DNA from: Rossellomorea pakistanensis
GTDB taxonomy: Bacteria > Bacillota > Bacilli > Bacillales > Bacillaceae_B
Assembly (NCBI RefSeq): GCF_016908495.1
Contig: NZ_JAFBDZ010000003.1
Coordinates: forward strand, 434,001 to 498,000
Length of the DNA stretch: 64,000 nt
Reading direction: 5' to 3'
The position numbers and the translations under genes were made by a program. Every line of letters starts with the position of its first letter. The first letter of the stretch is position 1. The notes under the pieces were generated by a model, which ran no database searches, was not told the DNA's origin, and worked only from the letters and a program-made list of their open reading frames with translations. This document shows, piece after piece, positions 30,287-44,642 of this stretch.

Positions 30287-31374
30287 AAAGACAACTCATA
30301 TTAGACGATGGAACAGTATTTGTAGGTGAAGGATTTGGGGCAGAAGTAGATGCATTAGGAGAGGTTGTATTCAATACAGGGATGACAGGGTACCAAGAAA
30401 TTCTTTCGGACCCTTCTTATTGTGGACAATTAGTAACCTTAACATATCCTTTAGTGGGTAACTACGGAATTAATCGTGATGATTTTGAAAGTATCAGCCC
30501 AGCAATAAAAGCTTTCATCGTAAGAGAAGTAGCCGACTTTGCCTCTAATTGGAGAAATGAAAATACATTAGATGAGCTATTAAAAATTAAAGGAATTCCA
30601 GGAATATCAGAAATAGACACTAGAAAACTAACAAGAATCATTCGGAAACATGGAGCAATGAAAGGAATCATTTGCTCTACTGAAGAGAATGTAGAAGAAA
30701 TTCTTCATAAATTAAAAGCTTCGAAGCTTCCTAGAGATCAAGTGAAACAAGTATCTACTAAGACAGCTTATCCAAGTCCAGGAAGAGGATTTAGAGTGGT
30801 TCTCATTGATTTTGGAATGAAGCATGGAATTCTAAGAGAATTGAATAAACGGAATTGTGATGTGATTGTAGTTCCTTATAATACAACATCAGATGAAATT
30901 CGCCGGCTTCGTCCAGATGGAATCATGCTTTCTAATGGACCTGGGGATCCAAAGGATGTGCCGGAAGCGATTGAAACAATCAAAGAATTACTTGGAGAAA
31001 TTCCGCTATTTGGAATTTGTCTTGGACACCAATTATTTGCTTTAGCGTGTGGTGGAGATACATTTAAAATGAAGTTTGGACACAGAGGATCGAATCACCC
31101 AGTGAAAGATTTAAAAACAGGTCAAATCGCTCTTACTTCTCAAAATCATGGATATGCAGTAGACGAAAATTCTCTAACAAATACTCGTTTAAAAGTAACC
31201 CATGTTGCGATCAATGATGGAACAAACGAAGGTTTAAGACATCTTGATTACCCTGCTTTTACGGTCCAATATCACCCAGAGGCATCCCCTGGACCTGAAG
31301 ATGCCAATTATTTATTTGATGAATTTCTAGAACTTATGAAAAAGGAAAAGAGAGAGGAGCTTCAACATGCCTAA
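30283..31374 (+). CDS. pyrAA: Carbamoyl-phosphate synthase, small (glutaminase) subunit
   Basis: This 363-residue subunit supplies ammonia from glutamine for carbamoyl phosphate. It has an N-terminal CPSase small-chain domain and a C-terminal class I amidotransferase with the catalytic Cys in FGICLGHQL and the His-Glu pair in YHPEASPGP. It overlaps pyrC (4 bases) and pyrAB (8 bases). Confidence 0.97.
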   Translation: MKRQLILDDGTVFVGEGFGAEVDALGEVVFNTGMTGYQEILSDPSYCGQLVTLTYPLVGNYGINRDDFESISPAIKAFIVREVADFASNWRNENTLDELLKIKGIPGISEIDTRKLTRIIRKHGAMKGIICSTEENVEEILHKLKASKLPRDQVKQVSTKTAYPSPGRGFRVVLIDFGMKHGILRELNKRNCDVIVVPYNTTSDEIRRLRPDGIMLSNGPGDPKDVPEAIETIKELLGEIPLFGICLGHQLFALACGGDTFKMKFGHRGSNHPVKDLKTGQIALTSQNHGYAVDENSLTNTRLKVTHVAINDGTNEGLRHLDYPAFTVQYHPEASPGPEDANYLFDEFLELMKKEKREELQHA

Positions 31375-34300
31375 ACGTACAGACATTCACTCAATCCTTG
31401 TGATCGGAAGCGGTCCAATTATTATCGGTCAAGCAGCTGAATTCGATTATGCCGGAACACAAGCTTGTATTGCCCTAAAAGAAGAAGGTTATCGTGTCAT
31501 TCTTGTAAATTCAAATCCAGCTACAATCATGACTGACGCAGAGATGGCGGATAAAGTATATATTGAACCACTTACTTTAGAGTTTGTTAGTCGTATTATT
31601 AGAAAAGAAAGACCTGATGCCATTGTTCCAACGCTAGGCGGTCAAACAGGTTTAAACCTTGCTGTCGAACTTGCTCAATCAGGTGTATTAGAAGAATGTG
31701 GAGTCGAAATTTTAGGAACCAAGTTATCAGCGATTGAGAAGGCGGAAGATAGGGATCTTTTCCGTAACCTGATGCATGAATTAGGTGAACCAGTTCCAGA
31801 AAGTGAAATTATTCGTACTGTTGAAGAAGCCAGTAACTTCGTAAAACAAGTCGGATACCCCGTAATTGTACGTCCTGCTTATACTCTTGGAGGAACGGGT
31901 GGAGGGATTTGTCATAATGATGAAGAACTCGTTGAAATCGTAAGCTCCGGCTTAAAATACAGCCCAGTAACACAATGTTTACTCGAGAAAAGTATCGCAG
32001 GCTTTAAAGAAATAGAGTATGAAGTTATGAGGGACGCAGCAGATAATGCCATTGTCGTATGTAATATGGAGAATATTGACCCTGTAGGGATTCATACTGG
32101 CGACTCAATTGTTGTGGCACCAAGTCAAACCTTAAGTGACAGAGAATATCAAATGCTGCGAAATACGAGTTTGAAGATTATTCGTACTCTTGGGATTGAA
32201 GGTGGATGTAATGTCCAGCTTGCACTCGATCCTGACAGCTTTGATTACTATATAATTGAAGTAAACCCACGTGTAAGTCGTTCTTCTGCTCTAGCATCAA
32301 AAGCAACAGGTTATCCTATTGCAAAATTAGCGGCGAAGATCGCAGTAGGTTTAACTTTGGATGAGATGATGAACCCTGTTACAGGGAAAACTTACGCATC
32401 CTTTGAACCTGCATTGGACTATGTAGTCTCAAAAATTCCACGCTGGCCATTTGATAAATTTGAAGCAGCGAAACGAAATCTTGGAACTCAAATGAAAGCA
32501 ACAGGAGAAGTAATGGCAATTGGAAGAACGTTAGAAGAATCTCTATTAAAAGCCGTACGTTCTTTAGAAAGCAATGTCTATCATTTAGAGCTACAAGATG
32601 CTAAAAATTCATCAGATGAATTGATTGAGAAAAGAATTCGAAAAGCGGGAGATGAACGTCTCTTCTATATTGGGGAAGCACTTAGAAGAGGAGTCACGAT
32701 TGAAACCATCCATGAATGGAGTAAAATCGATCTGTTTTTCCTTCATAAAATGAGGAATATTGTAGAGTTTGAAAAAGTGTTAGAAAATCAAGCATTTCAA
32801 CCAGAAAATGCAATGAAAGCTAAGAGAATAGGATTTGCTGATATTACTCTCGCAAAGCTCTGGAACACAACTGAACGAGAAGTTTACCAGTGGAGAAAAG
32901 AAAATAATATTACTCCTGTTTATAAAATGGTTGATACATGTGCAGCCGAGTTTGAATCTGAAACACCGTATTTCTATGGGAGCTACGAGGAAGAAAATGA
33001 ATCAATGGTAACCGAGCGCGAGAGTGTAATGGTACTTGGTTCAGGACCAATTCGAATCGGTCAAGGGGTAGAATTTGACTATGCTACAGTTCACTCTGTT
33101 TGGGCAATTAAAGAAGCAGGATATGAAGCAATTATCGTTAACAACAATCCTGAAACGGTATCAACAGACTTCAGTATTTCTGACAAGCTTTACTTTGAAC
33201 CGTTAACAATAGAAGATGTTATGCACATCATCGATCTTGAAAAACCAAAAGGGGTTGTTGTCCAATTTGGTGGCCAAACTGCTATTAATCTAGCATCTGA
33301 ATTAGTGAATAGAGGCGTGAAAATCCTCGGGACTTCCTTAGAAGATTTAGACCGAGCAGAAAATCGAGATAAGTTCGAGTCGACTTTAAATGAACTAGAT
33401 ATCCCACAGCCAAAAGGAAAAACGGCCGTATCAGTGAATGGAGCTCTAGAGATTGCTTCTTCAATCGGATATCCGGTCCTTGTAAGACCATCCTATGTAT
33501 TAGGTGGCCGGGCAATGGAAATTGTCTACAGAGAAGAAGAACTCCTTCATTACATGGAGAATGCTGTAAAAGTAAATCCAGAGCATCCAGTATTAATTGA
33601 CCGCTACTTGACAGGAAGAGAAATTGAGGTTGATGCCATTTCTGACGGTATAGATGTGGTCATCCCAGGAATAATGGAACATATCGAACGGGCAGGGGTA
33701 CACTCAGGAGACTCGATTGCCGTATACCCTCCTCAACAGTTAACAAAGGAACAGAAAGAAACGATTGTTGATTATACAACAAGGCTAGCGAAAGGGCTTA
33801 ATATTAAAGGGCTTCTGAATATTCAATACGTTGTATCCAAAGGTGAAGTATTTGTCATAGAAGTTAATCCTCGTTCAAGTAGAACAGTACCGTTTATTAG
33901 TAAAATAACTGGTGTTGCAATGGCTAATATTGCGACAAAAGCGATCCTTGGAGTATCTCTCAAGGACCAAGGCTATCAATCTGGGCTAATTGAAGAAAAA
34001 CAAGGAGTATATGTAAAAGTTCCAGTATTCTCCTTTGCAAAATTAAGAAGAGTTGACATTACCTTAGGACCTGAAATGAAATCTACTGGAGAAGTAATGG
34101 GGAAAGACGCAACACTTGAAAAAGCCTTATACAAAGGTATAGTGGCTGCAGGGATGCAAATGAAGGAATTCGGTAGTGTATTAATGACTGTGGCTAATAA
34201 GGATAAAGAAGAGACCGTTCAATTAGCGAAACGATTCATCAACATTGGTTATCAGATTTTAGCTACTAAAGGGACAGCAGAACACTTAATGAACAAAGGG

Positions 34301-34575
34301 ATCCCGGTTAAAGAGGTAGATAAAATTGGTTCAGAGGGACCGACACTTTTAGACATTATTCAAAGTGGAGAAACACAACTGGTTATCAATACATTAACAA
34401 AAGGAAAACAGCCTGAACGGGATGGATTCAGAATCCGAAGAGAATCTGTAGAAAATGGAATTCCATGCCTAACCTCATTAGATACAGCAGAAGCGATCTT
34501 AAGAGTAATGGAATCTATGACTTTCTCTGCAGAAGCACTCCCATTAAGTTCGAATAAGGGTGAGGCGGTGCTGCT

Positions 34576-34579
<4 letters not shown>
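31367..34579 (+). CDS. pyrAB: Carbamoyl-phosphate synthase, large subunit
   Basis: This 1070-residue synthetase makes carbamoyl phosphate from bicarbonate, ammonia and two ATP. Two homologous ATP-grasp halves are visible, each opening with a GSGPI-I-IGQ motif ([19 protein letters not shown], then [17 protein letters not shown]), followed by a C-terminal MGS-like regulatory domain (about 935-1060). Location in the PyrR-controlled operon marks it as the pyrimidine-specific isozyme. Confidence 0.97.
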
Positions 34580-36968
<2,389 letters not shown>

Positions 36969-36972
<4 letters not shown>

Positions 36973-37592
36973 AAAAAGAATTAGCAAAAAAATTATTAGA
37001 AATCAAAGCAGTATTTTTAAGTCCATCTGAACCTTTCACATGGTCTTCAGGTATTCAATCACCTATTTATTGTGATAATCGCTTAACAATGTCCTACCCT
37101 GAAGTAAGACGTGAAATTAGCAAAGGGCTTATGGAAATCATTCAACTTCAGTACCCAGATGTTGAAGTAATTGCCGGTACAGCAACTGCAGGGATTCCAC
37201 ACGCTGCATGGGTAAGTGAACGTCTAGATTTACCAATGTGCTATGTCCGCTCAAAGCCTAAAGGTCATGGAAAAGGGAAACAGATTGAAGGCTATGTTGA
37301 AAAAGGACAAAAAGTAGTAGTGGTTGAAGATTTAATTTCAACGGGTGGAAGCTGTATTACGGCAGTAAACGCATTAAGAGAAGCTGGATGTGAAGTATTA
37401 GGGGTTGCAGCTATTTTTACCTATGAACTAGATAAAGGTGCAGAACTCTTAAAGAAAGCAGAAGTTGAAGCGCATGCGATTTCAGATTATTCGAGCATGC
37501 TGGAAACGGCATTAGAAATAAATGTTATTAAAGAAGAAGAATTAGAATCGTTAAATGAGTGGAAAATGAACCCTGAGGTGTGGGGGAAATAA
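36969..37592 (+). CDS. pyrE: Orotate phosphoribosyltransferase
   Basis: This enzyme joins orotate to PRPP. The 207-residue product has the PRPP motif [13 protein letters not shown] and the flexible catalytic loop with [13 protein letters not shown]. It starts at GTG overlapping the pyrF stop (GTGA), preceded by GGGAGGG at 36957-36963. It is the last gene of the operon. Confidence 0.96.
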
Positions 37593-37600
37593 AACTATTG

Positions 37601-37655
37601 AGGGAAGTCCCGACATTCTTGCTTTCTGAAGAGCATTGGGACTTCCCTTTTTTTA
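37601..37655 (+). terminator. Terminator of the pyr operon
   Basis: An 11-base perfect stem (37601-37611 with 37638-37648) is followed by a T run that extends into the convergent end of rqcH. It may also serve rqcH weakly from the other strand. Confidence 0.9.
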
Positions 37656-39356
37656 TTTTTTTAAAAATCGAACAAGATCGAGGCTAGGTGTTACATAAAT
37701 GGTTTGCTGACCTTCATATATAACAAATCCAGGCTTCGCTCCTTTAGGTTTTTTCACTTGTTTAACGATTGTGTAATCTACAGGAACTGAGCTTGACTCC
37801 TTCGCTTTTGAAAAATAGGCTGCAATATTTGCCGCTTCTTTTATCGTTGTTTCAGACGGATTTTCACTTCTTATAACAACATGAGAACCAGGGATATCCT
37901 TTGTATGGAGCCAAATATCATGTCTATTTGCGATTCGGTTCGTTAGATAATCATTTTGCTTATTATTTTTTCCAACTAAAATCGTAGTTCCATCGGATGA
38001 TACATATTTCTCTACTTCTGGTTTATGATTTGTTTTTTTCTTTTTATTTGTTTTCTTTACTCTAAGATATCCTTCTTCCTCTAGCTCCTCACGAATTTCC
38101 TCTATATCCTTTGGTGAAGCAGATTCTAATTGTTGTAATAACTGTTCAAAATATTCGATTTCTTTTTTAGCTTTTTCGATTTGCTCATGAACGATCACCG
38201 TAGCGTTCTTTGCTTTTTGATATTTTGAGAAGTAATTCTGAGCATTTTCAGATGGTGTTTTTTGAGGGTTTAGAGGAATTTTTATCATCGAGCCTTCCTC
38301 GTCATAATAATTGATCACCTCAATTTCTTCCATTCCTTTTTTTACAGCGTAAATATTGGAGGTTAATAGCTCCCCTAAAAGCTGGTATCTCTCTGCTTGC
38401 TTTGCATCATCCAAGGTTTGCTCTAACTTTACAATTTTATTCTGATTTTTATCCCGCTCATTTTTTATAAAGCGCTCAAGATCATTTCCTTGCTGTTTAA
38501 CACGATCCCTTGAGGCTTTTTGATAGAAATAACGATCAAGCAATTGACTAAGGCTTGGGTAGGTTTGAACACTTCCTTCAAGATGTTCAAGATTCATTAA
38601 ATAGAAGGTTTCTTTTGTTCCACTTTTAAATGTTGGTTCATATTGCTTGTTTTTCACTTTATCAACAAGGGATAGGAATGCACTAGGTAATGATCGTTGA
38701 TTTGCTAAACCAGCTTTGAAAACGACTTCTTTTGCAAAAAGGGGAGATATGCCCGCAAAAGAATCAACAATCTGTTTGTCGATTTTTCCTGAATTAAAGT
38801 CGATGCTCCGCAGAATATCGTCATGGGTACTTTCAAAAGGGTTCTTTTTGTTCTGGTAAGGCGGCATTACGTATTCATGTCCTGGAAGAACGGTTCTGTG
38901 TGAATTTACGCTCGGTGAAATATGTTTAATGCTATCTAAAATCATGTTTCGCTCGGTATCTACTAAAATGATATTGCTATGTCTGCCCATGATCTCAACA
39001 ATCAACTTTTTATATGAAGTATCACCGATTTCATTCCGGCCTTTAATATCAAATATGATGATACGGTCAAGTCCGACTTGTGAAATCGATTCAATAATGT
39101 ACCCTTCTAAATGTTTTCGTAATAACATACAAAACATTGGTGGTACGGTTGGATTTTCATATGTTTCTTCAGTTAGCTGCACCCTTGAATAGCTAGGGTG
39201 TGCAGATAAAAGTAATTTATGATTTTTTCCATTTGCTCTTACGATGAAAATGATTTCATTTTTATATGGTTGATGAATTTTATTTATTCGTCCACTTTCT
39301 ATTGAATCGGACAATTCCTGAGACATTGCCCTTGTAAATAAGCCATCAAAAGACAT
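37653..39356 (-). CDS. rqcH: Ribosome quality-control factor RqcH (NEMF/FbpA family)
   Basis: This factor binds stalled 50S subunits carrying peptidyl-tRNA and directs alanine tailing. The 567-residue product has an N-terminal NFACT-N domain, a helix-hairpin-helix and long coiled coil (about 270-430), and a C-terminal NFACT-R domain with the [16 protein letters not shown] motif. The second Met (complement of 39354-39356) is preferred: it has AGAGGA eight bases upstream and begins with the conserved SFDG. The gene converges on pyrE. Confidence 0.93.
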   Translation of the reverse strand: MSFDGLFTRAMSQELSDSIESGRINKIHQPYKNEIIFIVRANGKNHKLLLSAHPSYSRVQLTEETYENPTVPPMFCMLLRKHLEGYIIESISQVGLDRIIIFDIKGRNEIGDTSYKKLIVEIMGRHSNIILVDTERNMILDSIKHISPSVNSHRTVLPGHEYVMPPYQNKKNPFESTHDDILRSIDFNSGKIDKQIVDSFAGISPLFAKEVVFKAGLANQRSLPSAFLSLVDKVKNKQYEPTFKSGTKETFYLMNLEHLEGSVQTYPSLSQLLDRYFYQKASRDRVKQQGNDLERFIKNERDKNQNKIVKLEQTLDDAKQAERYQLLGELLTSNIYAVKKGMEEIEVINYYDEEGSMIKIPLNPQKTPSENAQNYFSKYQKAKNATVIVHEQIEKAKKEIEYFEQLLQQLESASPKDIEEIREELEEEGYLRVKKTNKKKKTNHKPEVEKYVSSDGTTILVGKNNKQNDYLTNRIANRHDIWLHTKDIPGSHVVIRSENPSETTIKEAANIAAYFSKAKESSSVPVDYTIVKQVKKPKGAKPGFVIYEGQQTIYVTPSLDLVRFLKK

Positions 39357-39497
39357 TATAAACATCCTCTACATAATAAATTCTTGATAAGTTTTCTCCT
39401 AACTATTAAATCATATCATTTTTTGGGACGAGTCTGAATAAGAATGCTATGAGAAGGACAACTTTTCGTGAATGTAGGGGGAGAGTGAAGTGATTGC

Positions 39498-42173
39498 ATG
39501 AATTATCATGAGATGCGGGAGAGGGATATAGAAAATACATTGAACACAAGTTTTGAAAATGGCTTATCCAATGATGAAGTAAGGCAGAGAATTAACAAGT
39601 TTGGTTATAACCAGCTTGAGGAAGCTGAAAAACAATCGGCTCTCTTATTATTTGTCAGTCAGTTCAAAGATTTTATGGTGCTTGTACTATTAGCAGCTAC
39701 CCTCATTTCTGGTTTGATGGGCGAATACATTGATGCCATTGCCATTATCGCCATCGTGTTAATTAATGGATTTCTTGGCTTTTTTCAAGAAAGGAAAGCA
39801 GAAAAATCTTTACATGCACTAAAGGAATTAGCTGCACCGCAAGTCTCTGTCCTTAGAGATAGTGAATGGGTAAAGATTCCTTCAAGAAAAATTGTCGTTG
39901 GAGATATCATTAAATTTGTCAGCGGTGATCGTGTAGGTGCTGATGTACGTATTCTCCAAAGTAATAATTTAGAAGTAGAAGAATCAGCATTAACAGGTGA
40001 ATCCCTTCCAGTTCCGAAATCTACTTCTCCATTATCGGGAGAAAATATGAACCTCGGTGATTTAGAAAATATGGCGTTTATGGGTACATTAGTAACAAGA
40101 GGGAATGGAATCGGAGTAGTAACGGCAATCGGAATGAAAACGGCTATGGGGCAAATCGCGGATATGATTCAAACAGCAGAGACGATGATTACTCCTTTGC
40201 AAAGACGGTTAGAACAATTAGGAAAAATCCTCATTTCTGTTGCATTAGTTCTGACTGCACTCGTAGTATTTATTGGAGTAATCCAAGGGCATGATCTCTA
40301 TACGATGTTTCTTGCAGGTGTTTCGTTAGCTGTTGCAGCGATTCCAGAAGGCCTTCCTGCAATTGTAACAGTTGCCTTATCACTTGGTGTCCAAAGGATG
40401 ATTAGGAAAAAGGCGATTGTCCGAAAACTTCCAGCAGTTGAGACTCTTGGTTGTGCCTCAGTTATATGCTCAGATAAAACAGGAACATTAACACAAAACA
40501 AAATGACTGTAACACATTTATGGAGTGGGGGAACAACTTGGAATGTAACAGGCACTGGATATGACCCGAATGGACAATTTTATCATCGTGATCATAGGGT
40601 ATATCCTAATCAAGAGAAAGCCTTACAGCAGCTTCTTACCTTTGGAATGCTTTGTAATCATGCTGAGCTAAAGTCGAAGGAAGGAGAATTCATAGTAGAT
40701 GGAGATCCGACAGAAGGAGCATTACTAGTGGCTGGAATGAAAGCCGGTATGGAAAGGTCATCACTTCTTCAACAATTTACAATTGAAAAAGAATTTCCAT
40801 TTGATTCTAGTCGGAAAATGATGACGATCATTGTAAGAGACAAAAACAGTCAATTATTTGCGATTACAAAAGGTGCTCCTGATGTTGTAGTACAAAGAAG
40901 TGAAGCGATCCTATGGGATGGGAAACGACAAATGAGATCGAGAGAATTATTTGATAAAGTGGATGAAACCATTAATGAACTTGCAACAAATGCACTTAGA
41001 AATATTGCCATTGCCTTTAAACCTATCCATTCTCTGGCAAACCTTACTGAGGAAGTAGTTGAAAAGAACCTTACATTTATTGGTCTTCAAGGTATGATTG
41101 ATCCTCCACGTAATGAGGTTAAGCAAGCTGTAAAAGAATGCTTAGAAGCTGGCATTAAGACGGTAATGATAACTGGTGACCATGTAACTACAGCTAAAGC
41201 AATAGCAGTCCAGTTAGGTATTTTAAAATCAAATGATCGTGTTATGGATGGGAAGGCTCTTAACCAGATGGAGATTGCTGATCTTGAAGAAGTAGTAGAA
41301 GAGGTTTCCGTATTTGCTCGTGTTTCTCCACAGCATAAATTGAAAATAGTAAAAGCATTACAAAATAAAGGTCATATTGTGGCGATGACGGGAGATGGAG
41401 TAAATGATGCACCTGCCATAAAGACGGCAGATATTGGAGTAGCGATGGGAATAACCGGTACAGATGTTGCGAAGGAATCATCTTCTCTAGTATTATTAGA
41501 TGATAATTTTGCCACAATTAAATCGGCCATTAATGAAGGTAGAAACATCTATGAAAATATTCGAAAGTTTGTAAGGTATTTATTAGCCTCGAATGTTGGA
41601 GAAATTCTCGTTATGCTATTTGCAATGATTCTTGCACTTCCACTTCCATTAGTACCCATTCAAATTTTATGGGTGAATCTTGTAACGGATGGATTACCTG
41701 CAATGGCATTAGGTTTAGATAAGCCGGAAGACGATGTCATGAAGAGAAATCCTAGGCATCCAAAGGAAGGGATTTTTGCAAGAGGATTAGGCTGGAAGGT
41801 CGTTTCAAGAGGGTTTTTAATCGGAATTGTAACTCTCTTTGCGTTTATGATTTCATACAAACAGCATCCTGATTATCTAGCTTACTCACAAACGGTTGCA
41901 TTTGCAACGCTTGTTATGGCACAGCTCATACATGTGTTTGATTGTAGGAGTGAAAAATCAGTATTTTCTAGGAACCCTTTTGGCAATATGTATTTAGTTT
42001 GGGCCGTGCTTTCATCTTTGGTTTTAATGCTGCTGGTCATCTATTTACCAAGTCTTCAGCCGATTTTCCATACTGTACCTATTGATATGAATGAGTGGCT
42101 ATTAATTATCGGATTAAGTGCATTACCAACGTTTTTACTAGGTGGTTCATTTTTAGCAGGAAAAAAACGTTAA
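39498..42173 (+). CDS. yloB: P-type calcium-transporting ATPase (YloB type)
   Basis: This type IIA P-type ATPase is expected to export Ca2+ across the membrane. The 891-residue product has an N-terminal cation-ATPase domain, an actuator TGES motif (ALTGESLPV), ion-binding IPEGLPAIV in M4, the phosphorylated Asp326 in DKTGTLT, hinge GDGVNDAPA and the M6 segment NLVTDGLPA. The ribosome site is poor (GGGGGAG lies 14 bases upstream), which suggests low translation. The transported ion is inferred from the M4 and M6 motifs. Confidence 0.92.
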   Translation: MNYHEMRERDIENTLNTSFENGLSNDEVRQRINKFGYNQLEEAEKQSALLLFVSQFKDFMVLVLLAATLISGLMGEYIDAIAIIAIVLINGFLGFFQERKAEKSLHALKELAAPQVSVLRDSEWVKIPSRKIVVGDIIKFVSGDRVGADVRILQSNNLEVEESALTGESLPVPKSTSPLSGENMNLGDLENMAFMGTLVTRGNGIGVVTAIGMKTAMGQIADMIQTAETMITPLQRRLEQLGKILISVALVLTALVVFIGVIQGHDLYTMFLAGVSLAVAAIPEGLPAIVTVALSLGVQRMIRKKAIVRKLPAVETLGCASVICSDKTGTLTQNKMTVTHLWSGGTTWNVTGTGYDPNGQFYHRDHRVYPNQEKALQQLLTFGMLCNHAELKSKEGEFIVDGDPTEGALLVAGMKAGMERSSLLQQFTIEKEFPFDSSRKMMTIIVRDKNSQLFAITKGAPDVVVQRSEAILWDGKRQMRSRELFDKVDETINELATNALRNIAIAFKPIHSLANLTEEVVEKNLTFIGLQGMIDPPRNEVKQAVKECLEAGIKTVMITGDHVTTAKAIAVQLGILKSNDRVMDGKALNQMEIADLEEVVEEVSVFARVSPQHKLKIVKALQNKGHIVAMTGDGVNDAPAIKTADIGVAMGITGTDVAKESSSLVLLDDNFATIKSAINEGRNIYENIRKFVRYLLASNVGEILVMLFAMILALPLPLVPIQILWVNLVTDGLPAMALGLDKPEDDVMKRNPRHPKEGIFARGLGWKVVSRGFLIGIVTLFAFMISYKQHPDYLAYSQTVAFATLVMAQLIHVFDCRSEKSVFSRNPFGNMYLVWAVLSSLVLMLLVIYLPSLQPIFHTVPIDMNEWLLIIGLSALPTFLLGGSFLAGKKR

Positions 42174-42188
42174 GATATGATATAATCC

Positions 42189-42224
42189 AAAAGGTAGTAG
42201 AGTTCCATTCTATTACCTTTTTTC
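42189..42224 (+). terminator. Terminator after the calcium ATPase gene
   Basis: AAAAGGTAGTAG (42189-42200) pairs with CTATTACCTTTT (42210-42221, one G-T pair), followed by TTTC. Confidence 0.8.
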
Positions 42225-42284
42225 TTTTATTAGAAAACCTTTAAATAAATGCCTCGTGGTAAAGACAGATTGGATGTGATCGTA

Positions 42285-43160
42285 ATGGTTGTTAGTATGA
42301 CTGGCTTCGGAAGAGGGAAGATAGAGTCCAAGCAACATATAGTAACGGTCGAGATGAAATCGGTAAATCACCGATTTAGTGAATACTTTATCAGAATGCC
42401 TAAGCAATTAATGAAAATTGAGGATAAGCTTAAAAAAAAGCTTACTGAATACATAAAACGTGGGAAAGTGGATGTTTTTGTTACGATTTCTGGTGAGGGG
42501 CTTATTCATCGAAATTTACATATTGACTGGAATTTAGTAGAAGATTATTATCAATTAGTAACACAGTTAAAAAGCAAATATTCTTTTGAAGAGGAGATTA
42601 GCCTCCAAGAATTTCTTACCCGCCCTGAATTGATCACTTTAGAAGAAATGGAAGATGAGAATAATGAAATAGAAATTCTCGTCCTTGAAGCAGTAGTGAT
42701 CGCTGCAAAGCAATTAAAGCATATGCGTGAAAGTGAAGGGACTGAACTTCTTAAAGACTTTCAATTCCAATTAGAACAATTTGAAGCTGCATTGACAAAA
42801 TTGACATCACATGCACCAACGGTGGTCGAGCAGTATCGTGATCGATTAGTGAAGAGAATGAAAGAATTAGTGGATGTTACAGCGGACGAATCAAGAATTT
42901 TGACTGAAGTAGCCATATTTGCGGATAAATCTGATATAACGGAGGAGTTGACAAGGCTTAATAGTCATCTCGTTCAATTTCACCATACATTACAATCAGC
43001 AGAACCGATAGGGCGTAAACTTGATTTTATGATACAAGAGATGAATAGAGAAGTGAACACGATTGGATCAAAGGCTAATGACTCATCCATTTCCACATTG
43101 GTTGTAGAATTAAAAACGATCCTTGAAAAACTTCGTGAACAAATACAAAATGTAGAATGA
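42285..43160 (+). CDS. yloC: YicC-family endoribonuclease YloC
   Basis: The 291-residue product has the YicC signature MTGFGRG at the N terminus, VEMKSVNHRF, and the C-terminal DUF1732 segment GRKLDFMIQEMNREVNTIGSKA. Family members are endoribonucleases. ATG 42285 matches the family start; the frame is open to 42249 but nothing conserved lies there. It leads a remA-gmk-rpoZ group. Confidence 0.92.
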   Translation: MVVSMTGFGRGKIESKQHIVTVEMKSVNHRFSEYFIRMPKQLMKIEDKLKKKLTEYIKRGKVDVFVTISGEGLIHRNLHIDWNLVEDYYQLVTQLKSKYSFEEEISLQEFLTRPELITLEEMEDENNEIEILVLEAVVIAAKQLKHMRESEGTELLKDFQFQLEQFEAALTKLTSHAPTVVEQYRDRLVKRMKELVDVTADESRILTEVAIFADKSDITEELTRLNSHLVQFHHTLQSAEPIGRKLDFMIQEMNREVNTIGSKANDSSISTLVVELKTILEKLREQIQNVE

Positions 43161-43217
43161 TTGGTTTATTTTTACTATCACAGGGTCAGAATAAAGACTA
43201 TTGATTGGAGGAGCATT

Positions 43218-44104
<887 letters not shown>

Positions 44105-44326
44105 ATGCTTTATCCGTCTATAGACTCATTAATGAAACAAATTGATTCTAAATATTCACTTGTAAGTATTGCTGCTAAAAGAGCTAGGAATCTTCAAGGT
44201 GAACAAAATTATCGACTTGATAAATATATTTCTGAGAAGTATGTAGGAAAAGCTCTTGAAGAAATTCATGCTGGCCAATTGATGATGAAAGAAAGAGAAA
44301 AAGATGCTGTATACTCAGATGAGTAA
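44105..44326 (+). CDS. rpoZ: RNA polymerase omega subunit
   Basis: This 73-residue subunit assists beta' folding in RNA polymerase. The conserved AAKRARNLQ segment at about residues 23-31 and the [11 protein letters not shown] region are present. It starts immediately after the gmk stop. Confidence 0.95.
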   Translation: MLYPSIDSLMKQIDSKYSLVSIAAKRARNLQGEQNYRLDKYISEKYVGKALEEIHAGQLMMKEREKDAVYSDE

Positions 44327-44359
44327 TCAACTTTTTTAAGCGTTAGAAAATGAATAGTG

Positions 44360-44406
44360 GGACTGGTCCTTTCACTGGGAATTATCCCAAGGACCAGTCC
44401 TATTTT
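44360..44406 (+). terminator. Terminator after rpoZ
   Basis: A perfect 11-base stem (44360-44370 with 44390-44400), extended by an inner TGGGA/TCCCA pair, is followed by TATTTTTA. Confidence 0.92.
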
Positions 44407-44435
44407 TAGTTAAATAGATAATAAAAAAATTTGTC

Positions 44436-44580
44436 ATTATCCAGTTCCAGCGCTAAAGTTTTTTGTGTTGTAAGCCAATCGGCGAAGGAGGGAAAGCGCC
44501 TTTCTTTCATCATGGCTTAATCTACGCATGTCAGGGCTAACGGAGGTACTAACGCTTGATGATCATCAATCATCAAGATA
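44436..44580. repeat. Degenerate dispersed intergenic repeat
   Basis: The rpoZ-coaBC gap holds a GC-richer stretch (CCAGTTCCAGCGCTAAAG, then GTAAGCCAATCGGCGAAGGA, then GCATGTCAGGGCTAACGGAGG) that resembles the short non-coding repeats starting with a CAGCTCCAGCGCC-type end found between genes in many Bacillus. The copy is diverged. A separate 9-base perfect hairpin (44555-44563 with 44569-44577) ends it. Confidence 0.55.
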
Positions 44581-44642
44581 GATTTTAACAAGAGAATCAT
44601 TCATAATGGTATAAAAGATTACGTGTAAATGGGGGAAAGACA

